A DNA stretch of 64,000 nt, taken from contig BEWT01000015.1 of assembly GCA_003116855.1 (NCBI GenBank), positions 163,445 through 227,444 of the forward strand, read 5' to 3'. The stretch's first letter is position 1, and every line of letters begins with the position of its first letter. The translations under genes were made by a program, and so were the position numbers. Below are positions 8,254 to 17,210 of this stretch, in pieces. Source of the stretch: Desulfurococcaceae archaeon AG1. Lineage in GTDB: Archaea; Thermoproteota; Thermoprotei_A; Sulfolobales; AG1. Below the pieces are notes generated by a model that saw only the letters and a program-made list of their open reading frames with translations, made no database searches and had not been told where the DNA came from.

Positions 8254-9630
8254 CTAGGTTATTCTCCTGCGCTTGAAGATCCCCCAGGCTCCTCTTCTAG
8301 CCCTCTCGAGGGTCTCTAGGCTTAGCATTCTTCCCGAGAGGTATATGAGAACCGCGACCACGGCTCCTGAGACTGCTAGATAGAGGTAGATCTCGGGTCC
8401 AGGGCTTAGTCCTGAGAAGGCTATTCTTGAGTATAATATGGTACCGGTTAGCGGGTTTGTTAGGAGTAGCCATCCAGGCACCCTTTGTGGGTCTAGATAG
8501 AATGCGGCTATCGCGAATATTATTATCGGTGGTGTGAGGCTTCCGGAGATTGTATAGGCCATTCTGACATCGCTGCTCATCCCACCTATTATTATACCCA
8601 GTACTCCTGCGAGGATTGTTACCTCTATGATATATACAGCTAGGATCGCGATCGAGGAGAGGCTGGGCATTATGAGATCCACGATCCTCGCAACGCTATA
8701 GTTTCCTAGATGGATTCTCAGGAGATCCTGAATCTCTGCGGGGATTGGAGCACCTGTAATAGGAGTGCTGATCGTTATATTCACAGCCTGGGTACCGCCC
8801 CTAACGCTCTCCATAATCATGTTCTGGTATATAATGAAACCGGTTACAAAGCCCAGCACGGAGAGACCTCCTATAATAGCTGAGGCCGTTAGTTTAGCCA
8901 TCGTTATACTCCACCTAGGTATAGGCATTGAGAAGAGGATCTCAAGCGTCTTCTCCTCATTCTCGATAGCCATCGATGTAGCGCTATACTGGAGTATGAG
9001 GAATATTATGATTGTGACTATTATTGGTATCATTAGTGCAGCAAGTAGCAGGAACGCTATATCGCCAGGCCCTATACCCCCTATAATTGCTTTCCTCTCC
9101 TCGATATATGGTATGTATGATGTTATGGAGGGAGCTGTTATTGAGTTTGCGAGAGCGGCTAGATTCATGGCGCTGAGTAGATAGGTTCTCGAGGCTTCTG
9201 TAAGAGCTCTGGAAACCCGTTGTGTGACCTCCTCACCCATGGTTGTGGATGTGGAGAGCGTGTAGACTAGATATGCGGATACCCTGCCCCCGCTGAGAAG
9301 ATCCCTTATAGATGTAGCATTTATAATAAGAAGAGCATCAGCCTTCTCGGGGAAGCTACCCTTAGGAGCTATCTTTATATTGCTGAGGGCGAAGAAGTTA
9401 CTGAGTATCGATGAGAATGCATCGAGATCCGGGGATTGCCCTATATATTGAACCTCGACCGATAACTCCCTTGTAAAGGCCTCGACACTCTCTCGTAGTA
9501 TTAGTGAGCTCTGTGCGTATCCTAGTGCTGGGAATATTAGGAAACTTATAAGGATTGGAACCCAGATCCTCGGGTCTCGTAAGAGATCCTTAACCTCCTT
9601 CTCTATTAGGGGTCTAAGCATGCGGCTCAC
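8254..9630 (-). CDS. ABC-2 type transporter permease (NatB-like)
   Basis: The 458-residue membrane component of an ABC exporter. One N-terminal membrane helix (about 22-42) is followed by a roughly 150-residue extracytoplasmic domain, then a block of five or six helices from about residue 190 onward, the layout of the NatB / CcmB-like ABC-2 family. The motif ENEEKTLEILFSMPIPRWSI is the conserved cytoplasmic coupling loop that contacts the ATPase. It overlaps the upstream ATPase gene by 4 bases, so the two form a translationally coupled operon. The exported substrate is unknown; Na+, lipids, peptides or drugs are all known for the family. Confidence 0.88.
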   Translation of the reverse strand: MSRMLRPLIEKEVKDLLRDPRIWVPILISFLIFPALGYAQSSLILRESVEAFTRELSVEVQYIGQSPDLDAFSSILSNFFALSNIKIAPKGSFPEKADALLIINATSIRDLLSGGRVSAYLVYTLSTSTTMGEEVTQRVSRALTEASRTYLLSAMNLAALANSITAPSITSYIPYIEERKAIIGGIGPGDIAFLLLAALMIPIIVTIIIFLILQYSATSMAIENEEKTLEILFSMPIPRWSITMAKLTASAIIGGLSVLGFVTGFIIYQNMIMESVRGGTQAVNITISTPITGAPIPAEIQDLLRIHLGNYSVARIVDLIMPSLSSIAILAVYIIEVTILAGVLGIIIGGMSSDVRMAYTISGSLTPPIIIFAIAAFYLDPQRVPGWLLLTNPLTGTILYSRIAFSGLSPGPEIYLYLAVSGAVVAVLIYLSGRMLSLETLERARRGAWGIFKRRRIT

Positions 9631-10361
9631 CTTGAGACCAGTTTGAGGAAGGCTTCCTCGAGGTTTCTAGCACCCTGGCTTGCTATGATATCGCTTACAC
9701 TCCCCTCAGCTATTATGTAACCCTTATCAATTATAGAGACCCTTTCGCAGAGATCCTCAGCCTCTCCCATCTCGTGGGTTGATAGGAGTATCGTTGTCCT
9801 ATAGCTCTTTGAATAGCTCTTAATGATTCTCCTTATCTCCGCCTTCTGCACGGGGTCGAGGCCTGCTGTTGGCTCGTCCAGGATCGCTACCTTGGGGAGG
9901 ATCATTAAAGCCCTCGCAACCTGGATCCTTCTCTTCATACCCTTAGAATACTGCTTCATAGGCCTCGCCAGATCCTTCTCCGACAACCCAGAGATCTTTA
10001 TACCCCTTTCAAGAACCTCTTCAGCCTCTCTACCCTTAAAATAGATCTTGGATACTATTGAGAGGTACTCAAGCCCAGATATGTTTCTATAAGTCCCAAC
10101 CTCTTCAGGAAGATAGGATATGATCTCCCTAACCCTGCTAGCCTCTCTCACAACATGGTATCCCTCTATATATGCATCCCCAGATGTTGGGAGGATCAGT
10201 GTTGAGAGGATCCTAAAAGTAGTTGTCTTCCCAGCACCGTTGGGTCCTACGAGGCAATATATAGAGCCCCTATCAACCTTAAAAGAAATCCCGTTAAGGG
10301 CACGCACAGACCCTCCATAGATCTTTACAAGCTTATCAACTATAACACTATGTTCACTCAT
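9627..10361 (-). CDS. ABC transporter ATP-binding protein
   Basis: The ATPase partner of the downstream ABC-2 permease. All catalytic motifs are present: Walker A GPNGAGKTT (about residues 39-47), Q-loop region SYLPEEVGTY, the signature KQYSKGMKRRIQVARAL in place of LSGGQ, Walker B VAILDEPTAGLDP, and the switch histidine in LLSTHEMGEAEDLCER. The YSKGM signature and the DEPTAGLDP block are typical of DrrA/NatA/CcmA-type exporters. The start ATG at 10361 is preceded by an AT-rich region of about 200 bases with no other gene, so the operon promoter should lie there. Confidence 0.93.
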   Translation of the reverse strand: MSEHSVIVDKLVKIYGGSVRALNGISFKVDRGSIYCLVGPNGAGKTTTFRILSTLILPTSGDAYIEGYHVVREASRVREIISYLPEEVGTYRNISGLEYLSIVSKIYFKGREAEEVLERGIKISGLSEKDLARPMKQYSKGMKRRIQVARALMILPKVAILDEPTAGLDPVQKAEIRRIIKSYSKSYRTTILLSTHEMGEAEDLCERVSIIDKGYIIAEGSVSDIIASQGARNLEEAFLKLVSR

Positions 10362-10566
10362 AAATACCCCGAGGTATATATTGTGGTGTAGTTTATTAAT
10401 GTTAATAAGGCTTATTATCCAGTAGATCTTGTTTAAAGAGCCCTGCGAGCACCAGATCTTGTGAAGCTACAAAGATCCTCGTGTTCGGCGTGTATAGCGA
10501 TCCACAGATCTACGGGTTATATGTTGATATTACTGCATGAATTTCCATAGATCGCGGGTTTGGATC

Positions 10567-11283
10567 TTAGTGGTGTGTTGTCTCTCTCCTAGAGATCCTC
10601 TCACTATCCCCCAGGATCCAGTATTCACCGCTTTCTCTCGATTCTAGCTTCCATATCCCTGTTGTGTGTTTAACCATCTCTATCGCTTCTCTCATCGCTT
10701 CGAGGGCTTCTTTTCTACCCCTGCTCTGGATCGCTATGATCATTGCGGGATCGCCTGGTTTTAGGTCTCCTTCCGCATGATAGATCCTTACATAGCTCAC
10801 ACCATATTTCCTCTTAACCTCCTCAGAGATCTCGTGGAATCTTCTTATCGAATATTCCCTGTGAACCTCGTAGTGGAGAACATCAACCCTCTCCCCGTCG
10901 ACAGGGCTTTTCACAATCCCTATGTAGATTAGCAGGGCTCCCAGACCCTCTTCTCCAGCGTGTTTTCTAGCATCCTCTAGAATCGATTCTATGCTTGGCA
11001 TTTTTCCTCCCAACACTATATCGTGATCGTCGCACCCGCCTGAAGCTGGTGGCAATAGATCCACGGTATCGCCGTTACCCAGCTTATGCTCTAGGGGTGC
11101 GTAGAGCCCGTTGACAAGCGTTATTATCGAGGATAGTCTTTTCTCGAGGAAACTTCCTAGCTTGTTGTTCTTCTTACTAAGAATATCTAATAGATCCCGG
11201 ATCGTGGATCCCTCGGGGATCTCGATCTGATCTTTATCAGCCCCATAGAGATCCCTGAGGATCGCATAGAACCTCACATTCAC
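10567..11283 (-). CDS. Fused MoaD-MoaE molybdopterin synthase
   Basis: One polypeptide carries both subunits of molybdopterin synthase, which inserts two sulfurs into precursor Z in molybdenum or tungsten cofactor synthesis. The N-terminal part (NVRFYAILRDLYGADKDQIE to VDLLPPASGG) is a ubiquitin-fold MoaD ending in the Gly-Gly normally thiocarboxylated at a free C-terminus. MoaE follows at once (SIESILEDARKHAG, GALLIYIGIVKSP, AIIAIQSRGRKEALEAMR) and retains the catalytic lysines in VKHTTGIWKLE. GTG 11283 is chosen because a TTATAAAT box lies about 25 nt upstream; TTG 11289 and TTG 11328 are alternatives. MoaD would presumably have to be freed after Gly-Gly, as known for the mycobacterial MoaX fusion. 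Confidence 0.88.
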   Translation of the reverse strand: MNVRFYAILRDLYGADKDQIEIPEGSTIRDLLDILSKKNNKLGSFLEKRLSSIITLVNGLYAPLEHKLGNGDTVDLLPPASGGCDDHDIVLGGKMPSIESILEDARKHAGEEGLGALLIYIGIVKSPVDGERVDVLHYEVHREYSIRRFHEISEEVKRKYGVSYVRIYHAEGDLKPGDPAMIIAIQSRGRKEALEAMREAIEMVKHTTGIWKLESRESGEYWILGDSERISRRETTHH

Positions 11284-11367
11284 CTTCAAAGAATACCACC
11301 TGTATTTATAACCTCCAGCCCTTTTCAATACCGCATCGAAGAGATCCTTGCTATCTGTTATTTAGAG

Positions 11368-12063
11368 TCATGCTGAGCCCAATATGTCTAGGCCAAGGGC
11401 TCTCTCGATGCTTGTCGTGATCTTGCACACTACCTCCCAGGCGTCGAGGCTCTCGTCATAGATCGAGATCCTCTCGAAACCGGCTGAGAGTATTCTTTCC
11501 GAGAACTCTCCCTTCTGGAAGCCTCCTATCAATATATAGGGTTTAAGGGATCCTGCAACCCTGCTACCAAGGATCCATGGATCCTCTCTTCTACCCTTCT
11601 CATCTAGCAGAATTACTAGGTCTGGGGATTCGCTCCTGATATACTCGATCAGATCACGCTCAACCAGATAGATCAAAGGCTTATCACTCCCAGGCGGGGC
11701 CGAGCCTTTGGTGAGCACCTGCTCCATAAGCCCCACAAACCTATTATAATTCCTAACAATCCTAACCCCCTCTCTAACAAAGACAAGACCATGCCTTGTC
11801 TCGATAACAGCCCTAGCCATCCCTCTTCTCCAGAGTATCGATGATCCCAGGGTGAGGAGTGTTGTGTGTATAATATCAGGCCTACCCCTCTTAAACCAAT
11901 CCCTGAGGTGCTTCCTCATAGATCTATAGTGGTATGATATGTCAAGCAACATCCCCCTAGGATCTACACCCCTCCTCCTAGCACTTGAGACAACATCCCT
12001 AGATCTTACAAGCTCTGGGGGAACAAGCTCTAGAGCCGCCTCTACAAGAACGAACGTGACCAT
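11368..12063 (-). CDS. nep1: 16S rRNA pseudouridine-N1 methyltransferase Nep1 (Emg1)
   Basis: A SPOUT-class enzyme that methylates N1 of a hypermodified pseudouridine in small-subunit rRNA and also assists ribosome assembly. The match is to family blocks: FVLVEAALELVP at the start, GMLLDISYHYRSMR, KRGRPDIIHTTLLTLGSSIL, VRNYNRFVGLMEQVL, and the trefoil-knot SAM-binding segment YILIGGFQKGEFSERI. The length of about 231 residues is normal for archaea. I prefer ATG 12063 to the TTG at 12075. It is followed on the same strand by the moaD-moaE gene after about 80 bases. Confidence 0.85.
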   Translation of the reverse strand: MVTFVLVEAALELVPPELVRSRDVVSSARRRGVDPRGMLLDISYHYRSMRKHLRDWFKRGRPDIIHTTLLTLGSSILWRRGMARAVIETRHGLVFVREGVRIVRNYNRFVGLMEQVLTKGSAPPGSDKPLIYLVERDLIEYIRSESPDLVILLDEKGRREDPWILGSRVAGSLKPYILIGGFQKGEFSERILSAGFERISIYDESLDAWEVVCKITTSIERALGLDILGSA

Positions 12064-12199
12064 GCTTAGAGGCAAGGGATCCCTTAGGAATCTTCGCGAG
12101 CCCCGATATATTGGCTGAGCTCTAGGTATAGCCCATAGCTATGTCTGGATCACAGCATTATATCGGTTTATGCTGATTTATTCTATCAGTATGGTTTGC

Positions 12200-12213
12200 T
12201 TTTATAATATAAA
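12200..12213 (+). promoter_or_regulatory. TATA box of the acyl-CoA synthetase gene
   Basis: TTTATAATATAAAT lies about 31 nt before the ATG at 12238, the spacing of a nearly leaderless crenarchaeal promoter. A second AT-rich run sits between it and the start codon. Confidence 0.55.
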
Positions 12214-12237
12214 TCTAAGTTTTGTATTTTTAAATCT

Positions 12238-14316
12238 ATGCTTATATACCCCTATGTTTATGTATCAAGGTGGGCTTTCGTGGGTGAGGAGCCTAGAATA
12301 CTTGGCGAGGCTCTTCCATTCGAGGAGAAGATAGAGCTTAAGAACTGGGCTGGAAGGCATGTTGGTATTGAGAGCTATTTCGAGTACCATAGAAAGACTC
12401 TTGAGAACTTCGAAGAGTTCTGGCTCTCAGTTGCTAAGGAGCTGGATTGGTTCTCACCACCCTCAAAGGCTGTCGAGCCTGGTGACTACCCCTATGTTTA
12501 TAAGTGGTTCCCGGATGGTAGGATAAACATATCCTACCTAGCCCTCGATAGGCATGTTAGGAGTTGGAGAAAGAATAAGGTAGCCTATATATGGGAGGGG
12601 GAGCCTGTAGATCCTGATGGCAGGCCTAAGGAGGTTAAGAAATACACTTACTACGACCTCTGGAGGGAGGTTAACAGAGTTGCCTATGTATTGTCAAGGA
12701 ATTTTGGGCTTAAGAAGGGGGATAAGATCGCGATCTATCTCCCAATGATCCCTGAGCTCCCTATATTCATGCTAGCAGCAGCAAGGCTGGGGATCATATT
12801 CACGGTGGTTTTCGCAGGCTTCACGGCTGAGAACCTCGCAACAAGGATCAACGACCTCGGTGCAACCCTCCTAGTAACTGTTGATGGCTTCTATAGAAGG
12901 GGTAAGGTGATCAGGCTTAAGGATGTAGCCGACAGAGCTATTGAGAAGTCGCCAAGCATAAAGAATGTGATCGTTGTTAGAAGGCTCGGGATAGATGTGA
13001 ACATGGTGGATGGGAGGGATTACTGGCTTGACGAGCTTCTCAAAGGAGTCCCCCAGAACGCATATGTAGAGCCTGAGAGGCTTGAGAGCACCCACCCGCT
13101 ATATGTTCTATACACCTCGGGGACTACTGGGAAGCCTAAGGGTATTATACACGATCACGGCGGCTATGCTGTTCTCCTCCATGCTACGATGAAGTGGGTT
13201 TTCGATGTGAGGGATGACGATATATTCTACTGCACAGCAGATATCGGCTGGGTTACGGGGCATAGCTATATAGTCTTCGGACCCCTGATAGAGGGGCTTA
13301 CAACGGTGTTCTACGAGGGTGTTCCAGACTACCCGGCTCCTGATAGGTGGTGGTCTATGGTGGAGAGGTACGGGGTAACGGTGTTCTATACAACACCAAC
13401 GGCTGTTAGAATGCTAATGAGATATGGTGATGAGTGGGTTAGGAAGCACGATAGATCTAGCTTGAGACTGATCCACAGCGTTGGCGAGCCGATCAATCCT
13501 TCAGCATGGAGATGGCTATTCGAGGTTGTTGGTGAGAAGAGATGCCCCGTAGGATCTACATGGTGGATGACAGAAACAGGAGGGATACTAATATCCAAAG
13601 CCCCTGGACTAGCCCTAGTCCCCCTAAAGCCTGGAGCAAACGGTCCCCCGCTACCCGGTGTAGATGCGGATGTTGTTGACGAGGATGGAAACCCCGTGGA
13701 GCCTGGTAAGAAGGGCTTTCTAGTCATAAAGAGACCATTCCCAGGCATGCCAGCACCCCCAACAGGTATGTGGGGCGATCCACAGAGATATGCCCAGGTT
13801 TATTTCGAGAGGATAAAGGGTAAGGGTTACTTCTACACCGGAGACTATGCCGTAAAGGATAAGGATGGCTATATATGGGTGCTCGGCAGGGCTGACGAGG
13901 TCCTTAAAGTAGCTGGGCACAGGATAGGGACATACGAGCTCGAGTCTGTCCTAGTATCTCACAAAGCCGTAGCTGAAGCCGCTGTCGTGGGGATCCCTGA
14001 TCCCGTTAAGGGCGAGGTTCCCATAGCGTATGTGGTGCTTAAACAGGGCTTTGAGCCTAGCCAGCAGATAATCGAGGAGCTCAAGGAATGGGTTAGAAAG
14101 AACTACGGACCAATAGCAGTGCCCAACAACATATTCTTAGTCACAAAACTCCCCAAGACGAGGAGTGGGAAGATAATGAGGAGGCTTGTAAAAGCTGTTG
14201 CCACTGGAGCACCGCTGGGCGATATCACAACCCTTGAGGACGAGGCCGCTGTCGATGAGGTTAAAAAGGCTTACGAGGAATTCGTAAAAGCGGTTAAGGA
14301 GAGCAGGACAGCTTAG
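12238..14316 (+). CDS. acs: AMP-forming acetyl-CoA synthetase (acyl-CoA synthetase)
   Basis: Activates acetate, or a close short-chain acid, to its CoA thioester through an acyl-adenylate. The 692 residues have the usual Acs layout: N-terminal LDRHVRSWRKNKVAYIWEG, the P-loop YTSGTTGKPKGI at about residue 291, TADIGWVTGHSYIVFGPL, the adenylate-binding STWWMTETGG, the hinge GDYAVKDKDGYIWVLGRAD followed by EVLKVAGHRIGTYELES, and the C-terminal catalytic lysine in KTRSGKIMRR near residue 645. The N-terminus is about 40 residues longer than usual in front of the first family block. Propionate or 3-hydroxypropionate specificity cannot be excluded. It lies beside the inositol genes, whose final product in bacteria is acetyl-CoA. 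Confidence 0.92.
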   Translation: MLIYPYVYVSRWAFVGEEPRILGEALPFEEKIELKNWAGRHVGIESYFEYHRKTLENFEEFWLSVAKELDWFSPPSKAVEPGDYPYVYKWFPDGRINISYLALDRHVRSWRKNKVAYIWEGEPVDPDGRPKEVKKYTYYDLWREVNRVAYVLSRNFGLKKGDKIAIYLPMIPELPIFMLAAARLGIIFTVVFAGFTAENLATRINDLGATLLVTVDGFYRRGKVIRLKDVADRAIEKSPSIKNVIVVRRLGIDVNMVDGRDYWLDELLKGVPQNAYVEPERLESTHPLYVLYTSGTTGKPKGIIHDHGGYAVLLHATMKWVFDVRDDDIFYCTADIGWVTGHSYIVFGPLIEGLTTVFYEGVPDYPAPDRWWSMVERYGVTVFYTTPTAVRMLMRYGDEWVRKHDRSSLRLIHSVGEPINPSAWRWLFEVVGEKRCPVGSTWWMTETGGILISKAPGLALVPLKPGANGPPLPGVDADVVDEDGNPVEPGKKGFLVIKRPFPGMPAPPTGMWGDPQRYAQVYFERIKGKGYFYTGDYAVKDKDGYIWVLGRADEVLKVAGHRIGTYELESVLVSHKAVAEAAVVGIPDPVKGEVPIAYVVLKQGFEPSQQIIEELKEWVRKNYGPIAVPNNIFLVTKLPKTRSGKIMRRLVKAVATGAPLGDITTLEDEAAVDEVKKAYEEFVKAVKESRTA

Positions 14317-14374
14317 CCCAAGCTTTTCTTTTTAACTATAACAGGTCAACGATCCGGTTTTGCGGGTTCTTGCT

Positions 14375-15322
14375 CTAAAAACCGCCATTGATCTCTATGA
14401 ATTCCATGGTTTCGTCATAGGTTGGCATTGCTTCGGAGCATGAGTGTCTTGTAACAACTATGGCTCCCACGGCGTTGCCGAATCTCAGGGATCTATATAG
14501 ATCCCAGCCTTTTAGGAGGCCGTAGAGAAAGCCTGCTATGAATCCATCGCCAGCTCCTAATCCCTTGAGGTGGCTCACTATATATGGCTTAGCCCTCACA
14601 ATCTCTCCCTTGCTTGTCAACGCGATCGAGCCTTCTCTTCCGAGGGTTGCTACAAGGAGGGCTTCGCTGTTAATATCCCTCGCTGTTTTTAAAGCCTCTT
14701 CTAGATCTGTTTTTCCTGTTGCAGCCTCGTACTCCGATCTATTACCGATCATTATGTTAGCGATCTCCATGGCTTTTCTATAGTATTTCAGCCTCTCGGC
14801 CTCGCCTATGTTTCTCCAAAGGCTTGGTCTCCAGTCTAGGTTGAGCACTGCCTTAGACCCTCCTCTCCTCGCTAGCTCGAGGGCATAGTAGTTAGCGCTT
14901 CTAGACGGCTCTGCACTAAGCCCTGTGCCTGTTATAACTACAGCTCCTGCCGATTCTACGGCTTCGCTTGGTATGTCTTCTATTCTTAGGAGTAGGTCGC
15001 TTGCCTTCTCTCTATAGAATATGAATCTCCCATCCCTCCCCGGGATTATCTCTGCAAATACTATCCCCACCTTACCCTCAGGGTCTTTCTTGATAAACCT
15101 CGTATCAACCCCCATCCTCGACAACTGTCTAACAATATACTCTCCCAGCTCGTCGTCGCTTACCCTGGTTATTAATGCTGATCTAAGCCCGAGCCTTGCA
15201 GCACCAACAGCTATGTTAGCAGCACTGCCTCCAACGTATCTGGCAAACCTCACGGCTTCTTCTAGCGGTGCGTAGAGATCTAGGGAGTATAGATCTATCC
15301 CAGCCCTCCCAATCGTTATCAC
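14375..15322 (-). CDS. iolC: 5-dehydro-2-deoxygluconokinase (IolC-type PfkB kinase)
   Basis: Phosphorylates 2-deoxy-5-keto-gluconate in myo-inositol degradation. Within the PfkB family the N-terminus IGRAGIDLYSLDLYAPLEEA, then RFARYVGGSAANIAVGAARL, RVSDDELGEYIVRQLSRMG and FYREKASDLLL closely follows bacterial IolC, and the C-terminus SCSEAMPTYDETMEF is also IolC-like. The catalytic Asp lies in KGLGAGDGFIAGFLYGLL. The only start is GTG 15322, although the conserved strand seems to begin at RYDV a few codons earlier; the frame runs back unbroken to the TGA stop of iolD. Iol genes surround it. A KDG kinase or ribokinase role is less likely. Confidence 0.85.
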   Translation of the reverse strand: MITIGRAGIDLYSLDLYAPLEEAVRFARYVGGSAANIAVGAARLGLRSALITRVSDDELGEYIVRQLSRMGVDTRFIKKDPEGKVGIVFAEIIPGRDGRFIFYREKASDLLLRIEDIPSEAVESAGAVVITGTGLSAEPSRSANYYALELARRGGSKAVLNLDWRPSLWRNIGEAERLKYYRKAMEIANIMIGNRSEYEAATGKTDLEEALKTARDINSEALLVATLGREGSIALTSKGEIVRAKPYIVSHLKGLGAGDGFIAGFLYGLLKGWDLYRSLRFGNAVGAIVVTRHSCSEAMPTYDETMEFIEINGGF

Positions 15323-15352
15323 ATCGTACCTACCAGCCCCTGGTATCCTGCA

Positions 15353-17113
15353 TCACCTGGCTAGATGTATTGATGGTATATCCCAGTATCCATAGGCTTT
15401 TGTACCGCTATACGGGAACCTGGTCTCGACAGGTATCTCTAACACCGATGCCACCTCTAGTGAGAGGAGCTTTCTAACCCCCTGCCTAACCTCCTCCGGG
15501 CTTGTTGCCTTTACATACTCGGCCCCATAGGCCTTAGCTATCTTCTCGAAATCGATCAAGTATTTCTCGCCGCTCTTCCTCCTAAACTCTGTTGTGAAGA
15601 CCCTCTCCTTGAAGCTCCTTATCTGGAGATCCCTTATCGATACCCAGCCGTAGTTGTTGAGCACTATAACGAGGATCGGGATCTCGTATTGGATCGCTGT
15701 TGATAGCTCCACATTGTTCATGAGGAAAGATCCGTCTCCCTCTATCGCGACAACCTTTGCTTTGGGCCTTGCTAGCTTGGCGCCTATTGCTGCTGGTAGT
15801 GCGAAGCCCATTGTTGAGAAGCCTCCAGAGCTTATGAATGTCCCGGGGTGGTAGGCTATCCATTGTTGTGAGAATATCTCTTGGGGTAGTCCTGCTGAGA
15901 GGGTTATTATAGCATCCCTCGGGATCTCTTCCCTCAGGATCTTCACCATATTTGGTATCCCCATAGGAGCCTTGGATCTCAGATCCTCTATCTCTGAGAG
16001 CCATTTCTCTTTTAGCTCCTTGAACCTTCTATACCACTCGCTCTCCCTCCAGTTCCTCCTAACACCTATCTCGACAAGTGCTTTGTATAGCTGTTCCAGC
16101 GCTGCCTTTGCATCGGCTACTATACCTATCTCCACCGGGTAGTTCTTCCCTATCTCGTGGGGATCTATATCTATATGTATAAGCTTTGTTGGGGGTATGT
16201 TGAACGTAACACCCCTCACATAGGAGCTTGTCGTCTCATCACTGAAAGTAACCCCCACGGCTAAGAGGACATCGGCTTCTTTAGCGAGCTCGTTTGCGAC
16301 AAGGCTCCCAATATTTCCTGGGTGGAATGCATATAGCTCGTGATCCTCTGGGAAGCCTCCTTTAGCATCGCCCCTGAAGGAGCATACTACAGGGGCTCCT
16401 AGGAATTCAGCGACTCTGACTAGATCCTCTGTGGCTCCTGACATGACTACGCCGCCTCCTATCAGGATCAATGGTCTCTCGGATCTTAGCAGGAGCTCTG
16501 CAGCTCTTTTTATTAGAACGGGGTCTGGGTATACTCTGCCCGATGGTATATATCTCCACGGATCCTCGATCTCTATCTCTGTTCTCTCAACCTGGACATC
16601 CATTGGGAGGTCTATAAGCACAGGCCCTGGCCTCCCGCTCACGGCTTCCTTGAGAGCGTTTGCTAGAACCCTTGGGAGTTGTTTTATGCTTGTAACAAGC
16701 CATGATCTTTTCACAAGATGGTTCATAGCGTTCACATAGTCAACCCAGTTTTTCCTCTCAATCTCCTGGAAGATCCCCATGCCGAATAGATAAACCTGGA
16801 TCTGCCCCGTAATGGCTATGAAGGATGAGGAATCAACATAGGCCGTGGCAAAAGCCGTTGCTAGGTTGGTAGCCCCAGGCCCTACAGAGGTTGTAACCAC
16901 AGCAGGGATCCTTCTATTAGCCCTGAAATACCCGTCAGCCATATGCCCGCCCCACTGCTCATGCTTAACAGCTATTACCTCTACATCTGGCGATAGATCC
17001 TTGAGAGCGTCGAATATATTCACATTACCATGCCCAGGGATCCCGAAGACATACCTAATCCCCGCCTTTCTGATAAACTGAGCAACTATTTCAGCACCTG
17101 AGTAGATAGGCAT
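15353..17113 (-). CDS. iolD: ThDP-dependent enzyme, probable IolD (trihydroxycyclohexanedione hydrolase)
   Basis: A 586-residue thiamine-diphosphate enzyme of the acetolactate-synthase fold. By context it is the ring-opening step of inositol degradation, hydrolysing 3D-(3,5/4)-trihydroxycyclohexane-1,2-dione to 5-deoxy-glucuronate. Seen features: the catalytic Glu in VIAVKHEQWGGHMADGYFRA, TTSVGPGATNLATAFATAY, the central domain LILIGGGVVMSGATEDLVRV, and the ThDP-binding stretch EGDGSFLMNNVELSTAIQYE ending in VLNNYGWVS. The C-terminal YGYWDIPSIHL resembles the WWDVP end of bacterial IolD. Taken alone, sequence would also permit acetolactate synthase or another ThDP lyase; the four neighbouring iol-like genes decide the call. 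Confidence 0.75.
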   Translation of the reverse strand: MPIYSGAEIVAQFIRKAGIRYVFGIPGHGNVNIFDALKDLSPDVEVIAVKHEQWGGHMADGYFRANRRIPAVVTTSVGPGATNLATAFATAYVDSSSFIAITGQIQVYLFGMGIFQEIERKNWVDYVNAMNHLVKRSWLVTSIKQLPRVLANALKEAVSGRPGPVLIDLPMDVQVERTEIEIEDPWRYIPSGRVYPDPVLIKRAAELLLRSERPLILIGGGVVMSGATEDLVRVAEFLGAPVVCSFRGDAKGGFPEDHELYAFHPGNIGSLVANELAKEADVLLAVGVTFSDETTSSYVRGVTFNIPPTKLIHIDIDPHEIGKNYPVEIGIVADAKAALEQLYKALVEIGVRRNWRESEWYRRFKELKEKWLSEIEDLRSKAPMGIPNMVKILREEIPRDAIITLSAGLPQEIFSQQWIAYHPGTFISSGGFSTMGFALPAAIGAKLARPKAKVVAIEGDGSFLMNNVELSTAIQYEIPILVIVLNNYGWVSIRDLQIRSFKERVFTTEFRRKSGEKYLIDFEKIAKAYGAEYVKATSPEEVRQGVRKLLSLEVASVLEIPVETRFPYSGTKAYGYWDIPSIHLAR

Positions 17114-17210
17114 AAGAATCCCAATTATATCTTGATGGAGAGTTAATAGCCAGCTCTTCTGAGCATTTCACATACTTTTAGCCTGGGAATATAGAATATG
17201 GGGGAAGGCC

